Both the position numbers and the translations under genes were made by a program. The notes under the pieces were generated by a model. The model saw only the letters and a program-made list of their open reading frames with translations, searched no databases and was not told where the DNA came from. Shown here one piece after another: positions 17,376-24,970 of a DNA stretch of 64,000 bases; position 1 is the first letter of the stretch, and every line of letters begins with the position of its first letter. This DNA comes from Treponema sp. Lineage in GTDB: Bacteria > Spirochaetota > Spirochaetia > Treponematales > Treponemataceae. The stretch covers positions 41,377 through 105,376 of the forward strand of contig JAIKYZ010000108.1 in assembly GCA_024682655.1 (NCBI GenBank). The letters run 5' to 3'.

Positions 17376-17409
17376 TTCAATTCAAATTGAAGAATAAAAT
17401 TGATATACT
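17376..17409 (+). promoter_or_regulatory. birA promoter with overlapping palindrome
   Basis: -35 TTCAAA (17381-17386), a 17-bp spacer and -10 TATACT (17404-17409) end 6 nt before the birA ATG. A palindrome TTCAATT-CA-AATTGAA (17376-17391) overlaps the -35. It is not the biotin operator consensus. It might bind another regulator. Confidence 0.6.
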
Positions 17410-17415
17410 TAAAAT

Positions 17416-18453
17416 ATGACTACAAAAGAAAAGGTTTTAGAAATCTTATCCCAAAATATTAATATTCCTCTTTCTGGGGAAAAACTTGCAGAATCTTGTG
17501 GAGTTAGCCGAGCAGCAATATGGAAAGCAGTTAATTCTTTAAGAGACAAAGGCTGCATAATTGAAGGAACAACAAACGGTGGATATATTTTAAAAGTTCC
17601 TGCAGATATTTTTTCACAGGAAAGCCTATCAACTTTTCTTTTAGAAAAATATCCGGAATTAAAAGACAGCCATATAGAAGCCTTTAGTCAGATTGATTCA
17701 ACCAATACTTACGCAAAAAAAATCTTAAGCCAGTGTGGAAATCTAAGAAATTCTGACGGAAGTTTAACAGAAGCCGGAAAAAAGTATCATAAATCATTAA
17801 TTGTGGCAGAAAGTCAAACAAGTGGACGAGGACGATTAGGAAGAACTTTTGTTTCACCAGCAAAAACTGGAATATATTTGAGCATAATTTACGCCCCGGA
17901 AAATGGAATAAAGGACGCTGCCAGATTTACCGCCTTCAGTGCAGTAGCGGTTTGCAGGGTAATTGAAAGACTTTTTAGTGTAGAGACAAAAATTAAATGG
18001 ATAAATGATATTTTTATTAACCAGAAAAAAGTTTGTGGCATACTGACAGAAGGATTTACCAATTTTGAAAGCGGAATAATTGAATCTGCAATTATTGGAA
18101 TTGGAATTAACATAAAAGATAATGAAGAAATTTTTTTAGCAAATAAAAATGCAGGCTCTATTGAAGGTAAAAACAATAAAAATATTTCCCGTTGCCAACT
18201 TGCAGCAGAAGTAGCAGGTGAAGTTATAAAAATTTTAGAAGAAAAGCCACAAGAACTAATAAAAGAATATAAAGAAAAATCATTTTTGATTGGAAAAACC
18301 TTAACAATCCACCCAGTGATTGGCGACGAAAAATCAATTTACCAGGCAAAAGCAATCGATATCGATGAAAAGGCTTCTTTAATTGTTGAACTTCCTGACG
18401 GAAGTAGAAAAACTCTTAATTCCGGAGAAGTAAGCCTACATTCTGAAGAGTAA
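17416..18453 (+). CDS. birA: Biotin operon repressor / biotin-protein ligase
   Basis: The 345-residue bifunctional protein has an N-terminal winged helix (residues 1-60, with SGEKLAESCGVSRAAIWKAV) followed by a biotin-protein ligase domain. The adenylate loop GRGRLGR is at about 136-142, and KWINDIFINQKKVCGILTE and a small C-terminal SH3-like domain follow. It biotinylates acceptor proteins and, when charged with biotinyl-AMP, represses biotin uptake genes. A matching operator lies at bioY 3.6 kb away (21044-21082). The start is set by TATACT 6 nt upstream, with no SD, so a leaderless mRNA is likely. Confidence 0.95.
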   Translation: MTTKEKVLEILSQNINIPLSGEKLAESCGVSRAAIWKAVNSLRDKGCIIEGTTNGGYILKVPADIFSQESLSTFLLEKYPELKDSHIEAFSQIDSTNTYAKKILSQCGNLRNSDGSLTEAGKKYHKSLIVAESQTSGRGRLGRTFVSPAKTGIYLSIIYAPENGIKDAARFTAFSAVAVCRVIERLFSVETKIKWINDIFINQKKVCGILTEGFTNFESGIIESAIIGIGINIKDNEEIFLANKNAGSIEGKNNKNISRCQLAAEVAGEVIKILEEKPQELIKEYKEKSFLIGKTLTIHPVIGDEKSIYQAKAIDIDEKASLIVELPDGSRKTLNSGEVSLHSEE

Positions 18454-18466
18454 TTTTTGATACCGT

Positions 18467-18692
18467 GGGGACAGACCCCTCCTTTTTTTATTGTGTGGGG
18501 ACAGACCCCATAAAATTCACATTAAATCCCAGGGGACAGACCCCTAAATTTTTTAGTCAAACTGGGGCGTTGCGGGGGCAAAAGTAGAGTAAATTCTCCC
18601 GCTAGAAGGGGTAGCGGAAAACCGGAGGTTTGAAGCGAGGGGAAGGCTTTCCCCACCTAAGAAATTTTTGAAATTATTTGGGGACAGACCCC
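18467..18692. repeat. Four GGGGACAGACCCC copies around a GGCGTTGCGGG element
   Basis: The gap between the convergent birA and ecfT genes holds motif copies at 18467-18479, 18497-18509, 18532-18544 and 18680-18692. A GGGGCGTTGCGGGG-family element lies at 18564-18658. No gene or clear terminator independent of the repeats was seen. Confidence 0.9.
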
Positions 18693-18707
18693 TCACTTTG
18701 AAATAAA

Positions 18708-19481
18708 TTACTTTCTAATTGAAATTGCTCTTGCCATGTTGTAGGCCTTTTTCATTCCGACAGAAAATAAAAGAGGGATGAGCACTTTATACATTTTGAT
18801 GGAAATTTTTCCGCCGCGGGCAAGCCAGGCTTTTTTTGATTGATTCCAGATTTTTGATACCATGGGGATAAAATTTAAGAACATTGATAGTGAATCTGTT
18901 AGGAGATTTTCTTTTTTTAGGTGAAATATTTTGCGCAAAAAGGATTCAATTTTTCCGATTCCTTGCCGAAGTTCCAGAGCTGTTGAAGTCTTAAAAATTA
19001 AAGACGCACTTTGCATAATTGAAAAGAGTTTTAACAAAAGAAACACTGTGTCCTTTTCTGATTCCCAGGTGAAAATAGGGGGCTGTCCCCCCTGCCCTCC
19101 CGAATTTCCAAAATCTGTAGAGGTCTGTCCCCAACATTGTCCCAACCAATTTTTGAAATATTCCCAAAGTGATTTTAAAGGGGACAGACCCCACTCAAAA
19201 TTGGAAAAAAATACTACAAAATACGAAATTATCTTAAAAGCTAAAAGCAAAAAGGCATAATAAATAATGGGTTTTACATCGCAAAATTGTTCTCTAAAAG
19301 AAAAACGCAAAGAGGTGGCGATAATAAACTGCAGAACAATCAAAATTATCGCGAAATATGGAGGAAGCGAGAGAAATAAAATATTGATAAGGGGAATAAA
19401 AATTATTTTCCAGGTAGCGGGGATTTTGTGCAGGAAAGAGGAACCTTGTTTATATGAAAATAAAGAAACATCCTGTGACAT
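18708..19481 (-). CDS. bioN: ECF transporter transmembrane protein EcfT (biotin)
   Basis: The 257-residue integral membrane coupling subunit of the biotin ECF importer follows the ATPase gene in the same direction. Hydrophobic helices lie near residues 22-55, 70-92, 147-165 and 232-245. The C-terminal coupling motif reads AWLARGGK (218-225). Residues 97-135 (WGLSPL, WGQT, GGQGGQPP) are repeat-derived: DNA 19079-19192 carries motif copies in both orientations. They fall between membrane helices, in a loop that normally varies. The start has only a weak upstream AGGA. bioN by synteny with bioY and bioM. Confidence 0.85.
   Translation of the reverse strand: MSQDVSLFSYKQGSSFLHKIPATWKIIFIPLINILFLSLPPYFAIILIVLQFIIATSLRFSFREQFCDVKPIIYYAFLLLAFKIISYFVVFFSNFEWGLSPLKSLWEYFKNWLGQCWGQTSTDFGNSGGQGGQPPIFTWESEKDTVFLLLKLFSIMQSASLIFKTSTALELRQGIGKIESFLRKIFHLKKENLLTDSLSMFLNFIPMVSKIWNQSKKAWLARGGKISIKMYKVLIPLLFSVGMKKAYNMARAISIRK
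19080..19192. repeat. GGGGACAGACCCC copies inside ecfT
   Basis: A degenerate GGGGGCTGTCCCCCC begins near 19080, GGTCTGTCCCC lies near 19121, and an intact copy at 19180-19192. All read through in the ecfT frame as GQPP, GQT and GLSP. Confidence 0.9.
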
Positions 19482-19532
19482 ATTTTTTTTGAAATCCTAG
19501 AGGTCTGTCCCCTCTACATTTCTTCACTCCTT

Positions 19533-20246
19533 CTACCAAATTAAATCATTCAAAGAGTTATAAGAAAGCAAAGGATTTCTTATATTCCACTTTTCAAGAT
19601 CTTCTTTAAGGCCATCCTCTGCTTTTCCATCAAACATTTTTTCACCCCGGAAAAGGACTACAAATCTATTTGCAAGGCCCATACATTTTTCAATTTCATG
19701 TGTCAGTATAATAACCGTTCTTCCTTCGGATTTTAGTTTCTTGATTAATTGATTAACCTGCTTTACTCCCGAATAATCTAGATTTGCATATGGTTCATCC
19801 AAAATAATAACAGGAAGATCCATGGCAATCATACAGGCAACCGCCAATCTTCTTTTTTCCCCACCCGATAAAAATCTTGCCGGAAAATCGGCTTTTGATG
19901 TCAATCCTGTTTTTTCTAATGCATTTTCAAGAGCAGATTGAATTTTCTCATTTTTCCATCCCAGATTTTTAGGACCAAAGGCAATATCTTCTCTGGGAGT
20001 CTCCCCCAAAATTTGAGTTTCTGCTTCCTGAAATACTAAACCAACCCGGGAATTAGATTCTATCTGACCAGAATCTGCTTCTTCCAGGCCGGCAATTATG
20101 GACATTAAAAGACTTTTTCCTGAACCATTTTCACCGGCAATAAGGAGACAGTCGCCATCACAAATATCCAGTGAAATATTTTTTAAGGCCTGGATTTTTC
20201 CTTGGGCGGTTACAAATGATTTTGAAAGATTTTTGATTGAAATCAT
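19533..20246 (-). CDS. bioM: ECF transporter ATP-binding protein EcfA (biotin)
   Basis: The 237-residue ABC ATPase has Walker A GENGSGKS (38-45), Q-loop VFQEAETQ, signature LSGGEKRR (126-133), Walker B VIILDEP (146-152) and the switch histidine in LTHEIEK. It powers uptake with EcfT and the BioY substrate-binding subunit, encoded on either side. Only one ATPase gene is present, so a homodimer is likely. A motif copy (GAGGTCTGTCCCC near 19500) and repeats separate it from its neighbours. These would have to be transcribed through if the three genes form one operon. Confidence 0.92.
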   Translation of the reverse strand: MISIKNLSKSFVTAQGKIQALKNISLDICDGDCLLIAGENGSGKSLLMSIIAGLEEADSGQIESNSRVGLVFQEAETQILGETPREDIAFGPKNLGWKNEKIQSALENALEKTGLTSKADFPARFLSGGEKRRLAVACMIAMDLPVIILDEPYANLDYSGVKQVNQLIKKLKSEGRTVIILTHEIEKCMGLANRFVVLFRGEKMFDGKAEDGLKEDLEKWNIRNPLLSYNSLNDLIW

Positions 20247-20282
20247 ATCTGTTTATCCAATTTAAGTATTTATAATATCAGA

Positions 20283-20404
20283 GGGGACAGACCCCTAAGA
20301 TATTCCAGTTATCCTGCAATATTAGGGGACAGACCCCACCATTTTCAACATTTTTTTTCAAAACGACCAAGGCCAAGGCTTCAAATCCCTTGGGGACAGA
20401 CCCC
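20283..20404. repeat. Three GGGGACAGACCCC copies between bioM and bioY
   Basis: Copies lie at 20283-20295, 20325-20337 and 20392-20404, all in the same orientation. The last ends 3 bp from the bioY stop codon. They occupy an intercistronic gap of about 160 bp within the probable biotin transport operon. Confidence 0.95.
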
Positions 20405-20407
20405 TAT

Positions 20408-21028
20408 TTATTCTCCCGATTTTTCCTCTTTTTTCAAATCAGTCCCAAAATATTGGGCCAAAACAGGACGAAGTTTTAAAACAACAGGAACTCCAACTAT
20501 AATTTTTATTAAATCTCCAGGAAGGAAAGGTAATACACAAGCCGACATTGTATATGCAAAGGCTGTCTTATCCACTGGAACCTTACCAGCCTTAGAAGCC
20601 CAGCGTATAAAATGAATTACTCCAGGTACATAAAGAATAATCATTCCAGCTAAAAATGCCAGACTGATTCGAATTAAATTTTTTACTGAAAATTTCTTTT
20701 CGCTAACACTTGGACGCCCCGCAATAATACCTGCACAAAGAGCGCCAAGAAAATATCCAAATAAAAATCCACCGGTTGGACCAATCCATACTGCAATTCC
20801 ACTTGAACCGGCAGAATAAACTGGAAATCCAATCAATCCTGCAAGTAAAAATAGCAAAGTAGGAATTCCACCAAGCCATCCGCCAAGCAAACTTGCTGTT
20901 AAAATACACAAAGCATTCTGAAGAACAATAGGAACAGGTCCTAGAGGGATTTTCAAAAAGCAGCCAATACAAATAATTGCCGCAAAGAGGGCAATAAAAG
21001 AACTTTTAAGTAAGATTTTATTTTTCAT
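20408..21028 (-). CDS. bioY: Biotin ECF transporter S component BioY
   Basis: The 206-residue membrane protein has about six helices and the BioY pattern: an early PLGPVPIVLQN segment, then SLLGGWLGGIPTLLFLLAGLIG-like glycine-rich helices, and GPTGGFLFGYFLG. It binds biotin and works with BioM and BioN encoded downstream. The ATG at 21028 is only 7 nt after a -10 TAATAT, without an SD, so the mRNA is probably leaderless. A BirA operator covers the promoter (21044-21082), and the birA gene is in the same window. Confidence 0.94.
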   Translation of the reverse strand: MKNKILLKSSFIALFAAIICIGCFLKIPLGPVPIVLQNALCILTASLLGGWLGGIPTLLFLLAGLIGFPVYSAGSSGIAVWIGPTGGFLFGYFLGALCAGIIAGRPSVSEKKFSVKNLIRISLAFLAGMIILYVPGVIHFIRWASKAGKVPVDKTAFAYTMSACVLPFLPGDLIKIIVGVPVVLKLRPVLAQYFGTDLKKEEKSGE

Positions 21029-21035
21029 GACTGCA

Positions 21036-21064
21036 ATATTATCGAATTGTAAACCTTACTTCAA
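21036..21064 (-). promoter_or_regulatory. bioY promoter
   Basis: -35 TTGAAG (21064-21059), a 17-bp spacer and -10 TAATAT (21041-21036) end 7 nt before the bioY ATG. The -35 sits in the centre of the BirA operator, so repressor binding would occlude RNA polymerase. Confidence 0.75.
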
Positions 21065-21082
21065 GTTTAAAGTTTACAATTC
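21044..21082 (-). promoter_or_regulatory. BirA biotin operator upstream of bioY
   Basis: GAATTGTAAACC (21044-21055), 15 nt, then AGTTTACAATTC (21071-21082) form an inverted repeat. It matches the known bacterial BirA operator pattern TTGTAAACC-N14/15-GGTTTACAA with a single change (A for G). Confidence 0.92.
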
Positions 21083-21094
21083 AACACTTAATTA

Positions 21095-21157
21095 GGGGTC
21101 TGTCCCCATTGATTTTTGCACAATCTCTCGGGGTCAACTCCCTAGGGGTCTGTCCCC
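21095..21157. repeat. GGGGACAGACCCC copies between the acyl-CoA ligase and bioY
   Basis: Intact copies lie at 21095-21107 and 21145-21157, both as GGGGTCTGTCCCC. A degenerate GGGGTCAACTCCC lies between them at about 21130. Confidence 0.92.
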
Positions 21158-21174
21158 ACAAATTTCAAAAAAAT

Positions 21175-22881
21175 CTATTTTCCCAGTTCTTCTTCTTCGA
21201 GTTTACGATAAGCAACTTTTCCAACAAGAGTTTTTGGTAATTCTGCCCTAAACTCAATATCGTATGGCATAGCATATTTAGCGATATTTTTACGGCAATA
21301 ATCTAATATTTCCTCTTTCAATTCTTCTGTTGCTTCAATTCCAGGTTTAAGCATAATAAATGCCTTTACCTTTTGAATCTTGATTGGATCTTTTACACCT
21401 ATTACACAAGACATCTGAACTTTTTCGTGAGCATCAATTATATTTTCAAGTTGACTTGGATAAACATTATAACCATTTGTGATTATCATTCTTTTAATTC
21501 TCTGCTTAAAATAGATAAATCCTTCCTGGTCCATAGAGCCTAAGTCACCAGTGTGAACCCAAGTCATACCATCAGCATGTTTTCTCAAAGTATTTGCAGT
21601 TTCTTCCGGTTGATTTACATATTCCATCATAACTGTAGGACCAGCAAGACAGATTTCACCTTCCTCTCCGTATGGAAGTTCTTCTTCACTACCTGGTTTT
21701 ACAATTTTGTAATACATATCTGGTAATGGAATACCAATACTACCTTCTTTTTCTTTATTGTATGGAGTTAAACAAGAAGCAGTAACACATTCTGTAGTAC
21801 CATATCCCTCACGTACACGAACACTACATTTATGATCTTTTAAGAAAGCATCAAATTTCTTCTTTAATTCAATTGAAAGTGAATCCCCACCAGAGAAAAT
21901 ACCTTTAAGACAAGATAAATCTGCATCTTTAAGATAATCATTTCGGATTAAAGCTTCATACAAACTTGGAACACCGGCAATATAATTTGGACGACATTTG
22001 ATTATTAATTTTGCATAAGTCTTAGGAGTAAATCTTGGTACCAAAATACATCTGGCACCTTTTATCAACATAGTATGAATTGAAACTCCAAGGCCAAAAC
22101 CGTGGAACATTGGCATTACGGCTAACATTCTTGAACCAGGTTCAAATCCATGGCACATTGCTTCAAGTTGTGAGCCCAAGGCATTAAAATTCAAGTTACT
22201 TAATAAAATTCCCTTTGTAGTTCCAGTTGTTCCGCCTGAATACAAAGTTACAGATGGATCTTTGCCCTGGCGATTTGCCTTATATTCACTTACTCCTAAA
22301 GCCTTTTTTAAAAGTGATTTCCACAAAATAACATTATCTTTCTCTATAACCTTTGGAATTTTTCTACCTTGTGTAATCGAATATCCAAAAGCCTTAACTG
22401 GCCCCAAAGCATCTTTTACATTTGCAATAATCAGGTGATTTAAATTAATAACTTTTTCTTTGATTGAATCAAATTTACCATAAAATTGATCTAAGGTAAT
22501 AGCGGCAACACTCTTTGAATCATTCAAATAAAAAGCAATTTCATTTTCACTTGAAAGTGGATGAATCATATTACTGATTGCGCCAATCATATTTACGGCA
22601 TAAAACATAGTAACTGCCTGAGGACAGTTAGGAAGACAAATAGTAACATGGTCATTTTCTTTAATACCTAAGCCTTTTAATGCTTTGGCACATTCTTCAA
22701 TTGCTTCAAAAGCCTTCTTAAAAGTAGTTTTTTTACCCATAAATTCATATGCAATATTATTTGGATATTTTTTTACAGTTTCTCCTAATTCTGCACTCAT
22801 AGAACGATTTGAGTATTCCAAATGAGAAGGAACATCGCTGTAAGCTGCCATCCAAGGAGTTTTTACAGTCACATTATTCAT
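21175..22881 (-). CDS. AMP-dependent (long-chain) acyl-CoA ligase
   Basis: The 568-residue adenylate-forming enzyme should activate a carboxylic acid to acyl-AMP and then acyl-CoA or an acyl-carrier thioester. P-loop YSGGTTGTTKG, EGYGTTECV (adenine site), HTGDLGSMD and the hinge-lysine region RMIITNGYNVYPSQLE are in family order, and a C-terminal KVAYRK carries the catalytic lysine. It overlaps the preceding E2-like acyltransferase gene by 8 nt, so the two are co-translated and probably act on the same acyl group. The specific substrate cannot be read from sequence. Confidence 0.9.
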   Translation of the reverse strand: MNNVTVKTPWMAAYSDVPSHLEYSNRSMSAELGETVKKYPNNIAYEFMGKKTTFKKAFEAIEECAKALKGLGIKENDHVTICLPNCPQAVTMFYAVNMIGAISNMIHPLSSENEIAFYLNDSKSVAAITLDQFYGKFDSIKEKVINLNHLIIANVKDALGPVKAFGYSITQGRKIPKVIEKDNVILWKSLLKKALGVSEYKANRQGKDPSVTLYSGGTTGTTKGILLSNLNFNALGSQLEAMCHGFEPGSRMLAVMPMFHGFGLGVSIHTMLIKGARCILVPRFTPKTYAKLIIKCRPNYIAGVPSLYEALIRNDYLKDADLSCLKGIFSGGDSLSIELKKKFDAFLKDHKCSVRVREGYGTTECVTASCLTPYNKEKEGSIGIPLPDMYYKIVKPGSEEELPYGEEGEICLAGPTVMMEYVNQPEETANTLRKHADGMTWVHTGDLGSMDQEGFIYFKQRIKRMIITNGYNVYPSQLENIIDAHEKVQMSCVIGVKDPIKIQKVKAFIMLKPGIEATEELKEEILDYCRKNIAKYAMPYDIEFRAELPKTLVGKVAYRKLEEEELGK

Positions 22882-23791
22882 AATTTACCTCACAACTTAC
22901 ATCTTCATCCAAAAGTTCTGGATTAGCTAATAAGTATTTTAATAATTTAATTGTTTTTGAATAATAATATCCGTCGGCAATTCGTTCATCCAAAGTAATT
23001 CCCATATCAAGCACCTGACGCATTTCTACATTTCCCTTTTCATCATAAAAAGGAGCCTGATGATATTCGCCAACAGTCACAAAAATTGAATTAGAACCGC
23101 GTTCCGAAAGATGATGATAGCCCGCATTCAATTTGATTGAACCCAGGTTTGTCAAAAAAATAGAGGAATAAGATGGATCTCCCTTCATAAGAGAAGCAGG
23201 AACACGTCCATGAAAATCAAGCCAATTAAGAATAGCCATAAAAATACGGACAACCCAGTGAGGAAATTTGGTTAAAATATCAATTGAATTTGAAATAGAA
23301 TCCCCTTTACCTTGTTTTATTGGATAAACAATCTTAAAAAGTTTTTCATGCACAAATTCCATCGGGCAATAATGTTGGCCTTCCTGTGGAAAAGTCAAAA
23401 AGGCCACCCCTTCTTTTGCAGAATCAGTGAATTGACGTTTTACCATAAAGGCTTCCGAAAATTCTTTTCTTGCCCAAAGGCGCTGGCCTCGTACAAATTG
23501 ATTCATTTTTGGACGGAGATAAACAGCCTTTGCAAAAGCGGCAACTATAACTTGGAAAACTTTGTATGGAAATTCTGGATGTGGATTTGAAGAATTCTTC
23601 TTCTCTAAGTATTTATTTATAGCAGTTAAATCAATCTGCTCACGAATAAAAGCTTCATTATCACATTTTTTGGGATACATAAAAGGCATTAAAATATGAA
23701 GCCCGTCTTGATCCCTTAAAAGCCAGGCATCTTTACGATCTCCAAAACGATTTTTTCGCTTTGGACTTACATTTTTTTCTCTCTTACTCAT
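22874..23791 (-). CDS. 2-oxoacid dehydrogenase E2-like acyltransferase domain protein
   Basis: The 305-residue protein resembles the CAT-fold catalytic domain of lipoyl acyltransferases (E2) with no lipoyl domain. Recognisable pieces are SSIFLTNLGSI, SIFVTVGEYHQAP and, near the C-terminus, LDERIADGYYYSK (267-279). The last corresponds to the E2 active-site DHRxxDG, but with Glu269 where the catalytic His should be. So either chemistry differs or the fold serves another role. No E1, E3 or lipoyl gene is nearby. It overlaps the acyl-CoA ligase by 8 nt. Possible involvement in lipid acylation is inference from this pairing. Confidence 0.65.
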   Translation of the reverse strand: MSKREKNVSPKRKNRFGDRKDAWLLRDQDGLHILMPFMYPKKCDNEAFIREQIDLTAINKYLEKKNSSNPHPEFPYKVFQVIVAAFAKAVYLRPKMNQFVRGQRLWARKEFSEAFMVKRQFTDSAKEGVAFLTFPQEGQHYCPMEFVHEKLFKIVYPIKQGKGDSISNSIDILTKFPHWVVRIFMAILNWLDFHGRVPASLMKGDPSYSSIFLTNLGSIKLNAGYHHLSERGSNSIFVTVGEYHQAPFYDEKGNVEMRQVLDMGITLDERIADGYYYSKTIKLLKYLLANPELLDEDVSCEVNYE

Positions 23792-23870
23792 TACGAAAAG
23801 CTCACTTATCTTATTGTAACCTAAAATTTACGAGAAATAAACAATATTCGATTGTCAAAAGAATAACAAG

Positions 23871-24088
23871 GGGGACAGACCCCTAATTTCAATAATCCAT
23901 GGGGACAGACCCCTAAACGCTGTGATTCCTTTGGGGACATTAGGGACAGACCCCGCCAATCTCCCTATTCCCTGACAGCAAAATTACATTTTCTTGCGAT
24001 TTTTAAAATACAAACGTAAAATTATTGTGGGGACAGACCCCTCACAAAAATCAAAATTCCCTATCCGGAAGCCCAGAGGTCTGTCCCC
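23871..24088. repeat. Intergenic cluster of GGGGACAGACCCC copies
   Basis: The 323-bp gap between divergent genes (23792-24114) carries intact copies at 23871-23883, 23901-23913, 24029-24041 and 24076-24088 and a degenerate pair near 23932-23955. Orientation is mixed. Apart from the repeats and the SD of the following gene (AGGAG before 24115), I see nothing else. Confidence 0.92.
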
Positions 24089-24114
24089 TCAAAAATAAAA
24101 AACAGGAGTGATTT

Positions 24115-24771
24115 ATGTTAAAACTTTTTGGAGATCCCGCAAATAAAGCGGCCGCAGATGCAGTAATCGTCAGAGATCCGTCTAATTTCAATTGGACTTT
24201 CATAGCCCTTTTAGCCTTCGTTTTTTACATTTACTGGAGCGAAGTTCGTAATAAAAATTACAAGGCAATAATTGCAGGATTTTCTTTGTACAGCGTTCAT
24301 TGGTTTTACGAAATTATGAATGCAATCATCAGACATTTTTCGGGTTATGCCCTATGGACCGTCAGCAATGCAAGTTCATCCTTTGTACTTTTAATTGGAG
24401 TTTCCTGGGAATTAAGTATGATGTTTTCAATCGCAGGTATTATTTCATTTAAAATGATGCCGGAAGACCGCAGCAAAAGGTATTTTTCTTCAAACGGCAA
24501 AAAAGGTATTTCCTGTAAATTATTTACCACAATCTCCATGGCCTTACTCTTCAGTCTTTTCGAAATATTCCTGGCCTGGACACCTGCTTTTATCTGGGTT
24601 TATAAATGGTGGGGAGCAATTCCAGTATTTATCACAACCTACATTCCATTTTTCCTGGCAAGTAATTACGTTCCAGACACAAGTCCAAAATTCCAGAAAT
24701 TTTTCCTTACCACAATGATTGGTCTAGATCTTTTACTGCTGGCAATTTTAATTCCCTTAGGAATAATCTAA
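24115..24771 (+). CDS. Uncharacterised integral membrane protein
   Basis: I do not recognise the family of this 218-residue protein. About six hydrophobic helices are visible (near residues 25-42, 52-70, 80-108, 130-155, 160-180 and 195-216). The loops are short, and aromatic residues are frequent (Trp and Tyr in WSEVRNKNYK and VYKWW). There is no signal peptide and no enzymatic motif. The start is supported by AGGAG 7 nt upstream. It is a single-gene unit ending at a strong hairpin terminator in the following repeat (24823-24847). Confidence 0.8.
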   Translation: MLKLFGDPANKAAADAVIVRDPSNFNWTFIALLAFVFYIYWSEVRNKNYKAIIAGFSLYSVHWFYEIMNAIIRHFSGYALWTVSNASSSFVLLIGVSWELSMMFSIAGIISFKMMPEDRSKRYFSSNGKKGISCKLFTTISMALLFSLFEIFLAWTPAFIWVYKWWGAIPVFITTYIPFFLASNYVPDTSPKFQKFFLTTMIGLDLLLLAILIPLGII

Positions 24772-24778
24772 ATTTTTA

Positions 24779-24955
24779 GGAGGGGAAAGCCGCCCCCTTA
24801 GGGAGCGGCCTGCAACGCAGGCAAAAACAGTCCAGTGGACTGTTTTTAGCGAGTCTCGGCGAAGGCTGTGCCTGAGCCGGCTCCTAAGCCAAGTCGCTCT
24901 GCTTTATTGGCTTATCCGCTACCCCTTCCAGCGGGGCTCCGCCCCGCAACGCCCC
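24779..24955 (-). repeat. GGCGTTGCGGG-family repeat, long variant
   Basis: The right end (CCGCTACCCCTTCCAGCGGG..GCAACGCCCC) is the family core in reverse orientation. The left part adds further hairpins: GCCGC..GCGGC, CCTGCAACGCAGG and the terminator-like AAAAACAGTCC..GGACTGTTTTT. It fills the gap between the membrane-protein gene and the AAA ATPase stop. Confidence 0.8.
24823..24847. terminator. Bidirectional rho-independent-type hairpin
   Basis: AAAAACAGTCC (24823-24833), a 3-nt loop and GGACTGTTTTT (24837-24847) form a perfect 11-bp stem with A and T runs on the outside. It could terminate the plus-strand membrane-protein gene and the minus-strand AAA ATPase gene. Confidence 0.75.
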
Positions 24956-24970
24956 AATCAAGTCCAAAAA

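Noticed and set aside
18931..19260. Open frame opposite ecfT
   Set aside because: It is an antisense shadow of a membrane-protein gene across repeat DNA, with no start signal.
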